Below are positions 1 through 4,543 of a stretch of DNA of 8,165 nucleotides, piece after piece. The translations under genes were made by a program, and so were the position numbers. Position 1 is the first letter of the stretch, and each line of letters opens with the position of its first letter. The DNA is from Campylobacter sp. UBA1713 (GTDB lineage: Bacteria; Campylobacterota; Campylobacteria; Campylobacterales; Campylobacteraceae). The stretch covers positions 1 to 8,165 of the forward strand of contig DCIZ01000035.1 of assembly GCA_002317305.1 (NCBI GenBank). The letters run 5' to 3'. The notes below the pieces were generated by a model. The model did not search any database and was not told the origin of the DNA. It worked only from the letters and a program-made list of their open reading frames with translations.

Positions 1-47
1 ATACGACAGTATTATCCTCATTTTAAGAAAAAAAATCTCCTGAAAAA

Positions 48-129
48 AAGCGAAGCGCTCGCTGCAAGCGATGTTTCTTTAAAACAAGCGAAGCGTTTTT
101 TGCGAAGCAAAAATGTTTCTGTATAAAAC
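48..129. repeat. Two diverged direct repeat copies
   Basis: Copy one (48-85) and copy two (86-129) both begin with AAGCGAAGCG, share ATGTTTCT in the middle and end with AAAAC; they differ in spacer length. Copy one contains AGCGA (49-53) facing TCGCT (59-63), a small hairpin. The GCGAAGC word recurs at 102-108. They look like members of a dispersed intergenic repeat, but a second genomic copy cannot be seen in this window. Confidence 0.55.
97..113. repeat. Perfect 7-bp hairpin with GAA loop
   Basis: TTTTTGC (97-103) and GCAAAAA (107-113) are exact reverse complements around a three-base GAA loop. The stem has only two G:C pairs, so it is weak. It could be a bidirectional terminator remnant or part of the surrounding repeat family. 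Confidence 0.45.
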
Positions 130-144
130 ACTCCGAAAAATCAA

Positions 145-267
145 GCCAAACTGGTTTTTAGAGATGCCCATAAACAAAAAACAAAGCGAAAAAGCCGAAA
201 AGTAAATTTACAAGGCTAAAATTTTCGCTCTGTTGTTTTGTTTTTCTCTAAAAAGCGGCTTTGTGGC
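145..267. repeat. Long imperfect inverted repeat, possible structured RNA or miniature element
   Basis: TTTTTAGAGA (155-164) is the exact reverse complement of TCTCTAAAAA (245-254). Further in, AGCGAAAA (185-192) pairs exactly with TTTTCGCT (222-229), and AGCC (193-196) with GGCT (214-217). The A-rich 172-184 and T/G-rich 231-243 stretches pair with bulges. Outside, GCCAAA (145-150) can pair with TTTGTGGC (260-267) with a 2-nt bulge. Together this makes a broken stem about 120 nt long. Its right end overlaps the left arm of the 252-307 hairpin, so the two folds would exclude each other. A miniature mobile element, a small RNA or simple composition bias are all possible. Confidence 0.4.
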
Positions 268-307
268 AAGCTAAATTCGCAAATTCGCAAAACCACAAAA
301 CCGCCTT
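252..307 (-). terminator. Probable rho-independent terminator of ahpC
   Basis: Positions 252-266 pair with 293-307: 7 bp (GTGG-side), one C/A mismatch, GCGG against CCGC, one mismatch, then two A:T pairs. Read on the minus strand, the stem is followed by a T5 run (the A run at 250-254), as expected for a terminator about 80 nt past the ahpC stop. The loop of about 26 nt is large, which lowers confidence. On the plus strand no T run follows. Confidence 0.4.
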
Positions 308-330
308 AAACAAAAAAGCTAAAAACCAAA

Positions 331-394
331 TTTAATGTTTAAAAAATTTAATGTTTAAAAAATTTAATGTTTAAAAAATTTAAGGCTTAAAGCT
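331..394. repeat. 16-bp tandem repeat, three exact copies plus one degenerate
   Basis: The unit TTTAATGTTTAAAAAA occurs exactly at 331-346, 347-362 and 363-378. A degenerate fourth copy (TTTAAGGCTTAAAGC...) runs from 379 into the ahpC stop codon (387-389) and last codons. Each unit carries the palindrome-like TTTAA/TTAAA words. It lies in the ahpC 3' untranslated region and may vary in copy number between strains. Confidence 0.8.
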
Positions 395-983
395 TGCTGC
401 CATTCTCGCCAAGGTACTCAGCAACGCCCTTTGTCGAAGGTTTCATCGCCTTGTCGCCTTTGTTCCAGCCTGCTGGGCAAACCTCGCCGTGCTCATTTGT
501 GAAAAGCATCGTATCTACCATGCGAACCATCTCGTCTATGTTTCTGCCGAGTGGAAGGTCATTTACGACTGCGTGGCGAACTGTGCCGTCAGCATCTAGC
601 AAAAAGCTACCGCGAAGTGCTACGCTTTCGTTGAAAAGCACGTCAAAACCTCTCGCCCAACTCTTGTCCAAATCAGCGACTAGTGGGAACTGAACGCGTC
701 CGATTCCGCCGTTTTTAACGTCAGTCTCTCTCCACGCAAAGTGGCAAAATTCGTTGTCGCAGCTAACGCCGATGACGTTTATGCCGCGGTCTTGGAACTC
801 TTTGAATCTGTGGTCAAAAGCGATGATCTCGCTTGGGCAGACAAAAGTAAAATCTTTTGGATAGAAGAAAACTACCGCGCCTTTTGGACCTAGATTCTTG
901 TAAAGCTCAAAACTCTCGCAAATCTCGCCTGAACCCAAAACTGCTACACCTTTTACTTGTGGTGCTTTGTTTGTAACTAACAT
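387..983 (-). CDS. ahpC: Alkyl hydroperoxide reductase AhpC, typical 2-Cys peroxiredoxin
   Basis: This 198-aa cytoplasmic thiol peroxidase reduces hydrogen peroxide, organic hydroperoxides and peroxynitrite. The active-site motif FYPKDFTFVCP (residues 40-50) gives peroxidatic Cys49 with Pro42 and Thr46 (PxxxTxxC). The conserved active-site Arg is Arg124 in LRGSFLLD, and the resolving cysteine is Cys169 in GEVCPAGW. GGIG (92-95) resembles the GGLG loop of overoxidation-sensitive enzymes; the C-terminal YF helix is only partly kept (Tyr190-Leu191). Length and sequence closely match campylobacter AhpC as I know it. The start is fixed by AAGGAG (995-990) 6 nt upstream of ATG. No ahpF lies next to it; in this group reduction by thioredoxin is expected. 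It stands alone on the minus strand, divergent from accD, with its own promoter and probable terminator. Extra cysteines are at 22, 75 and 80. Confidence 0.96.
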   Translation of the reverse strand: MLVTNKAPQVKGVAVLGSGEICESFELYKNLGPKGAVVFFYPKDFTFVCPSEIIAFDHRFKEFQDRGINVIGVSCDNEFCHFAWRETDVKNGGIGRVQFPLVADLDKSWARGFDVLFNESVALRGSFLLDADGTVRHAVVNDLPLGRNIDEMVRMVDTMLFTNEHGEVCPAGWNKGDKAMKPSTKGVAEYLGENGSKL

Positions 984-1021
984 GAAAAACTCCTTAAATG
1001 ATAAAATTTATTAGTAGCTAG

Positions 1022-1027
1022 ATTATA
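1022..1027 (-). promoter_or_regulatory. ahpC promoter -10 box, with possible overlapping operator
   Basis: On the minus strand this is a perfect TATAAT, about 38 nt upstream of the ahpC start codon, giving a leader of roughly 30 nt. No good -35 box is found, as is usual for campylobacter sigma-70 promoters. The plus-strand stretch 1019-1040 (TAGATTATAG ... CTAATTCTA) is an imperfect palindrome over the -10 box. It would be a sensible place for a peroxide regulator such as PerR, known to control ahpC in campylobacters, but its match to a Per box is weak. Confidence 0.55.
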
Positions 1028-1059
1028 GCCACTAATTCTAAATATAAAATTAATAACGC

Positions 1060-1076
1060 AAAAAAGAGTCTTTTTT
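1060..1076. promoter_or_regulatory. 17-bp palindrome between divergent promoters, candidate operator
   Basis: AAAAAAGA (1060-1067) and TCTTTTTT (1069-1076) are exact reverse complements around one G. It lies about 33 nt upstream of the ahpC -10 and about 70 nt upstream of the accD -10. It could be a regulator site or an A-tract UP-like element; A/T runs make chance symmetry easier. Confidence 0.3.
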
Positions 1077-1146
1077 CGTCTATTTTCCAAACGCACAACA
1101 AATTCAAAATTTAGCACGTTTAAATATAAATTTCAACTTTTTTTGT

Positions 1147-1152
1147 TATAAT
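1147..1152 (+). promoter_or_regulatory. accD operon promoter, extended -10
   Basis: A perfect TATAAT is preceded by TG one base earlier (TGTTATAAT, from 1144), an extended -10, and by a T-rich run at 1137-1144. No -35 box is evident. Transcription would start near 1159, giving a leader of about 30 nt with ribosome site AAGGA (1180-1184) 6 nt before the accD ATG. As there is no later obvious promoter, it may drive the whole plus-strand gene series. Confidence 0.6.
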
Positions 1153-1190
1153 GTAAAGCAAAGTTGGATTTTGTATATTAAGGAAGAAGT

Positions 1191-2060
1191 ATGTTAGGCG
1201 GATTTTTTAAAAATTTGAGAAAAAAACAGGCTACAAAAGACGAAGCACCTAGCCACTGGATAAAATGCGCTGGTTGCCAAAGCTTGATGTATGCAAAAGA
1301 GATGGAAGCGAGCTTTTTTGTCTGCCCAAAGTGCGGCACACACGCACGGCTAGAAGCTAGCAAACGGCTAGAACTTTTGTGCGACGAAGGTAGCTTTGTC
1401 GAATTTGACTCAAACCTAAAACCAGTCGATCCTCTAAATTTCGTGGACAAAAAAAGCTACAAAAAACGCCTCGAAGAGGGTAGAGAGAAATGCGGTCGTT
1501 ACAGCTCAGCCATCAGTGGCGAAGGTCGCATAAACGGCGTTTTGGCACAGCTCATAGTCTTTGACTTTAACTTCATGGGCGGTAGCCTAAGCGCAGTCGA
1601 GGGCGAAAAGATCTTGCGTGCCGTTAGACGCGCCATAGAAAAAAAGTGCGGACTAGTCATATTTAGCGCAAGCGGTGGCGCACGCATGCAAGAGAGCACG
1701 TTTAGCCTTATGCAGATGAGCAAAACCAGCGCCGCTTTACAGCTACTAGCAGAAGCCAAACTCCCGTTCATCTCCGTCCTAACCGACCCGACTATGGGTG
1801 GCGTGAGCGCATCTTTTGCCTTTTTGGGCGACTTAATAGTCGCTGAACCTGGCGCACTTGTGGGCTTTGCAGGTGCTAGAGTCATAGAACAAACCATAAA
1901 AGCCACACTTCCAGAAGGGTTTCAAAAGTCAGAATTTTTGCTAGAACACGGGCTAATAGACGCCATAGTCGCACGAAGTGAGCACAAAAAATACCTAAGC
2001 GATATGTTAAAATTTTTTGACACAAAACCCGCTTACGGCGAGCTAAAGCTAATAGGTTGA
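1191..2060 (+). CDS. accD: Acetyl-CoA carboxylase carboxyltransferase subunit beta
   Basis: AccD pairs with AccA to move the carboxyl group from carboxybiotin (on AccB) to acetyl-CoA, forming malonyl-CoA, the first committed step of fatty acid synthesis. The 289-aa length is normal. An N-terminal zinc ribbon has Cys26, Cys29, Cys45 and Cys48 (CX2C-X15-CX2C). The crotonase-fold carboxyltransferase core follows, with the signature SGGARMQE (161-168), the TDPTMGGVSASFA loop (198-210) supplying backbone oxyanion-hole groups, and GFAGARVIEQT (225-235). AAGGA at 1180-1184 supports the start. It is first in a plus-strand operon, with rlmH 3 nt downstream; accA, accB and accC are not in the window. 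The malonyl-CoA it helps make is also the extender for the polyene cluster downstream, though that link is my inference. Confidence 0.97.
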   Translation: MLGGFFKNLRKKQATKDEAPSHWIKCAGCQSLMYAKEMEASFFVCPKCGTHARLEASKRLELLCDEGSFVEFDSNLKPVDPLNFVDKKSYKKRLEEGREKCGRYSSAISGEGRINGVLAQLIVFDFNFMGGSLSAVEGEKILRAVRRAIEKKCGLVIFSASGGARMQESTFSLMQMSKTSAALQLLAEAKLPFISVLTDPTMGGVSASFAFLGDLIVAEPGALVGFAGARVIEQTIKATLPEGFQKSEFLLEHGLIDAIVARSEHKKYLSDMLKFFDTKPAYGELKLIG

Positions 2061-2063
2061 AAA

Positions 2064-2510
2064 ATGCAGATAAATCTCTACACTATCCAAAAGATAGAAG
2101 ATCAAGCCGAAGTCAAAGAGCTCACAAAGATGATCTCACGTTGGGCGAAGATTAGCGAGATAAACAAATTTAACGCAAAGATCTCAAAAGCCCAAAAGCT
2201 AGGCACTGAACTCTCTTTGCGAGCCTACGACGAGGCTTATCTGCCGTGTGTAAGTGGCTTTTGCATCTGCCTTGACGAGCGTGGACAAGAGATGAGCAGT
2301 GCTGAATTTGCAAAGCTCCTAGACGGCAAAAGTTGCGTAAATTTTTTCATCGGCGGTGCTTACGGGCTTAGTAGCGAGCTAAAAAGCAAGATGGACTTTA
2401 CAATAAGCCTTAGCAAGATGACCTTTACGCACAAGATAGCAAAGCTCATGCTTTACGAACAAATTTTTCGTGGGCTCAGCATAAACAACAACCATCCTTA
2501 CAACAAATAA
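2064..2510 (+). CDS. rlmH: 23S rRNA (pseudouridine1915-N3)-methyltransferase RlmH
   Basis: RlmH is a small SPOUT-class methyltransferase that uses S-adenosylmethionine to methylate N3 of pseudouridine 1915 in helix 69 of 23S rRNA, acting on assembled 70S ribosomes. The 148-aa product is close to the usual 150-160. It shows the family glycine loop FFIGGAYGL (94-102) that forms the cofactor knot, the LSLSKMTFTHKIAKLMLYEQ region (His123), and the C-terminal NNNHPYNK ending where the family has a conserved PYH/PYN tail. The N-terminal half is more diverged, as is common. The ATG lies 3 nt after the accD stop, with a weak ribosome site (TAGG, 2053-2056) inside accD, so translational coupling is likely. 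Confidence 0.93.
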   Translation: MQINLYTIQKIEDQAEVKELTKMISRWAKISEINKFNAKISKAQKLGTELSLRAYDEAYLPCVSGFCICLDERGQEMSSAEFAKLLDGKSCVNFFIGGAYGLSSELKSKMDFTISLSKMTFTHKIAKLMLYEQIFRGLSINNNHPYNK

Positions 2511-2526
2511 AACAAAAGGGGTCAAA

Positions 2527-2883
2527 ATGACAAAAGAAAATTTAGAAACCATCAAAAACGCACTCACTTTGCGGCGTAACATGCTCAGCCAAAATGTAGC
2601 AAATTCAAATTTCGAAATAGACGCTTTGCAAAAAAACACCGCCGTAGACGAAGCAGACTTTGCAAAAATTTGTAGCGAAACCACTCTCGCTGACACGCTC
2701 ATTCGCCAGTGCCACGTGGAGCTTTCGCAGATAGACTCGGCACTTGAGCGCATAAAAAACGGCAATTACGGCGTTTGCGAAATGTGCGATGACGAGATAA
2801 GCTTTGAGAGGCTAAACGCAAAGCCACACACTAGATTTTGCAAAGAGTGCCGAAATGTAGCAGAGAGGAGTAGAACAAGATGA
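2527..2883 (+). CDS. dksA: DksA/TraR-family RNA polymerase-binding protein (stringent response)
   Basis: This 118-aa protein belongs to the DksA/TraR family, which enters the RNA polymerase secondary channel and works with ppGpp to lower rRNA and change stress promoters. An N-terminal helical hairpin (about 1-75) has AVDEADFA at its tip, matching the DxxDxA tip motif (Asp41, Asp44, Ala46) that is functionally essential in E. coli DksA. A C4 zinc finger follows: Cys84, Cys87, Cys105 and Cys108 (CX2C-X17-CX2C). It is shorter than E. coli DksA (151 aa), as are the campylobacter DksA-like proteins. Ribosome site AAGGGG (2516-2521) lies 5 nt before the ATG. Its TGA overlaps the ATG of the next gene (ATGA). 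Having both tip aspartates argues for DksA-like activity rather than a merely structural relative. Confidence 0.9.
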   Translation: MTKENLETIKNALTLRRNMLSQNVANSNFEIDALQKNTAVDEADFAKICSETTLADTLIRQCHVELSQIDSALERIKNGNYGVCEMCDDEISFERLNAKPHTRFCKECRNVAERSRTR

Positions 2884-3866
2884 GAATCCGAATTTTTACA
2901 CTAGCGACACTGCTTTATCTTGGCTTTTTGTGGCTCGCTGTCCACAGCTTTTTTAGTGGCGAAGTGAGCATCGAGCTTTTTACGTGGCAGGCAAATTTCA
3001 AAATAGCCACGTGGATCATCTTGCCCGTTTTGGTCTACATACTCTTCACGCTTTGCCACTTCTCTTTTTACGGCTGGCGACTATTCAAAAAACGCCGCGC
3101 CATAAATTCAGACCTAAAAAATTTCGAGGAAGTAGTCAAGTGCGCGCTTTTGGGACTTCACCCGACAAAAGAATTTAAAACAGACATTTTTGACTCGCCA
3201 AACGCGCTAGCATCAGCACTCACGCTTTGGGGCAAACGAGGCGACGTTAAATTTAAAAGCAGCAGTCTAAACGAAATTTATGATGCGGTTAGAAAGGTAG
3301 AAAACGGCGAAGTGGCTGACCTAAAACGCTACGGACTTGACTTTACAAACGAAATTTTTTTACAAAACGAACTAAATCGCATAAAAAGCGACTACGCCTA
3401 CGCACTCGGACTCTTGCTAAAAGGCGGCGAACTCCACTCACGCCTAAAAGCACAAGCTTTAAAAGAGGTAGCGACAAAAGGGACGCTAACAGATGTGCTA
3501 AAATTTGAATTTGACAAAAAAGAGCTTTTTGGTGTGGTCAAACGACTTGCAAACCCTTTAAGTGTCGAGCTAGATGCGCTTTTTGCTTTGGTAGAAAAGG
3601 CAAATTTGAGTAGCGAAGAGTGCGTGGAACTGGCGAAAATTTTACGCGACCAAAAAATGCCAAACGAAATCATCGCTTTTTTTGAAAAACTAAAAAACAC
3701 AAATGCAAACGCGACAGAATCGTGGGCATTTTTGCTTTATGACTTTGGCAAAACAAACGAACTTCGCGAATTTTTAGCCTCTAGCGAGGAGGAATTTTCA
3801 CGACTAAAACTACTGCTTTTCCTAAAAGAGAACAACCAAAACTGCAGTAGCACCCTACTCTACTAA
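2880..3866 (+). CDS. Hypothetical membrane protein with helical cytoplasmic domain
   Basis: I do not recognise a named family. The 328-aa product starts with two hydrophobic helices (about residues 6-25 and 41-63). A basic stretch KKRR (70-73) follows, predicting a membrane hairpin with both ends in the cytoplasm. Residues about 75-328 are charged and mostly helical, with Leu/Ala/Lys/Glu-rich segments that could be degenerate TPR-like helix pairs; no catalytic motif stands out. It overlaps dksA by 4 nt, with AGGAG (2866-2870) 9 nt before the ATG. From memory, C. jejuni also has a membrane protein directly after its dksA-like gene, so this appears to be a conserved member of the accD operon. 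A scaffold or assembly role is only a guess. Confidence 0.85.
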   Translation: MRIRIFTLATLLYLGFLWLAVHSFFSGEVSIELFTWQANFKIATWIILPVLVYILFTLCHFSFYGWRLFKKRRAINSDLKNFEEVVKCALLGLHPTKEFKTDIFDSPNALASALTLWGKRGDVKFKSSSLNEIYDAVRKVENGEVADLKRYGLDFTNEIFLQNELNRIKSDYAYALGLLLKGGELHSRLKAQALKEVATKGTLTDVLKFEFDKKELFGVVKRLANPLSVELDALFALVEKANLSSEECVELAKILRDQKMPNEIIAFFEKLKNTNANATESWAFLLYDFGKTNELREFLASSEEEFSRLKLLLFLKENNQNCSSTLLY

Positions 3867-3876
3867 GGCTTTCTAA

Positions 3877-4479
3877 ATGGGCGGAATTTTAGAAACTCTC
3901 TCTGGCTACCTCTCTGGCTACGGCGCTTTGGTGGCGTATGTCATGCTGGGACTCTACTCACTCGGCGGCGGTTTTGTAGCGCTGGTAGCCGCTGGCGTGC
4001 TCGCTGCTGGCACAAAGCTAGACCTGTGGGTCTGTGTAAGTGTGGCAGCAGTTGCAAATTTTTTGGGCGACGAGGCGTTGTTTTTTCTCGCAAAGCAGTT
4101 TAGAGGCGAAATTTTAGCTAAATTCAAAAAGCAGTCGCGAAATTTGGCTTTGGCTCGTGTCTTGTTTAAACGCTACGGCGCGCCCGTTTTGATAGTCAAA
4201 AAATTTATCTACGGCATCAAAACACTCGTGCCTCTTGCTGTGGGTTTTACAAATTTTAGCAGTGTCAAATTTGCTTTTCTAAACGCACTTGGCGCGGTTT
4301 TGTGGGCGCTTGTTTTTGGCGTGGGGAGCTTTCTGGCGAGTGAGGTTTTTGTAAAATTTGCTGACAAATATGGCGTTTTTATCCCTTTTGTCCTCGTTTG
4401 CATCTTATTCGTTTTGGTAGTTTACTTTAAATTTGCCACACGAAAAAAGGCAAAAAAAGTGCAAAAAATGAAAAAGTAG
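3877..4479 (+). CDS. DedA-family (SNARE-associated/VTT) inner-membrane protein
   Basis: The 200-aa polytopic protein has the DedA (PF09335) layout: hydrophobic segments near 16-45, 50-72 (containing NFLGDEALFF), 117-155 and 163-186, and a basic C-terminal tail. Members of this family move lipids such as undecaprenyl phosphate or phosphatidylethanolamine across the inner membrane and depend on membrane potential. The family signature, usually a GD..GY..GR segment and RYG...ARF.PG.RT..P, appears as GDEALFFLAKQF (64-75), KRYG (98-101) and KKFIYGIKTLVPLAVG (108-123). Two expected arginines are thus lysines (Lys109, Lys115) and the proline after F-I is tyrosine. The ATG is 10 nt after the preceding stop, with AAGG at 3865-3868. 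Its place just before the polyene genes allows a role in lipid-carrier or polyene-lipid transport, but that is inference. Confidence 0.87.
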   Translation: MGGILETLSGYLSGYGALVAYVMLGLYSLGGGFVALVAAGVLAAGTKLDLWVCVSVAAVANFLGDEALFFLAKQFRGEILAKFKKQSRNLALARVLFKRYGAPVLIVKKFIYGIKTLVPLAVGFTNFSSVKFAFLNALGAVLWALVFGVGSFLASEVFVKFADKYGVFIPFVLVCILFVLVVYFKFATRKKAKKVQKMKK

Positions 4480-4533
4480 AGTGCGGTGTGCTCGTCATTC
4501 TGACAAATATCTAAATTTCAAAAAAGCAAATTT

Positions 4534-4538
4534 AAGGA
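4534..4538 (+). promoter_or_regulatory. Ribosome site that fixes the ligase-dehydratase start
   Basis: AAGGA lies 5 nt before the ATG at 4544. The same frame is open upstream to a GTG at 4481, but that codon has no ribosome site and the extra 21 residues resemble no ligase start, so 4544 is preferred. Confidence 0.8.
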
Positions 4539-4543
4539 ACAAA

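Larger units (their letters stand above)
1..386. other. Repeat-rich intergenic region, no gene seen
   Basis: No reading frame here has a start, ribosome site and protein-like composition, so I call it non-coding. It is very AT-rich and crowded with short structures: two diverged direct repeats (48-129), a perfect 7-bp hairpin (97-113), a long imperfect inverted repeat (about 145-267), a G+C-containing hairpin that probably ends ahpC transcription (252-307), two copies of AAATTCGC (273-288), and a 16-bp tandem repeat reaching the ahpC stop codon (331-394). The gene beyond the left edge is not visible. Confidence 0.7.

Noticed and set aside
1..386. CRISPR array
   Set aside because: The repeats are either directly tandem without spacers (331-378) or only two diverged copies (48-129), which does not fit an array.
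394..693. Plus-strand 99-codon open frame opposite ahpC
   Set aside because: It lies wholly antisense to a confident ahpC and shows no ribosome site or recognisable protein features.
4479..4493. Small hairpin (GAGTGC/GTGCTC) after the DedA gene as a terminator
   Set aside because: Two of six pairs are G:U and no T run follows, so it is too weak to end transcription.
4481..4543. Longer ligase start at a GTG, adding 21 residues
   Set aside because: No ribosome site precedes 4481, while AAGGA sits 5 nt before the ATG at 4544 and the protein from there matches a normal ligase start.
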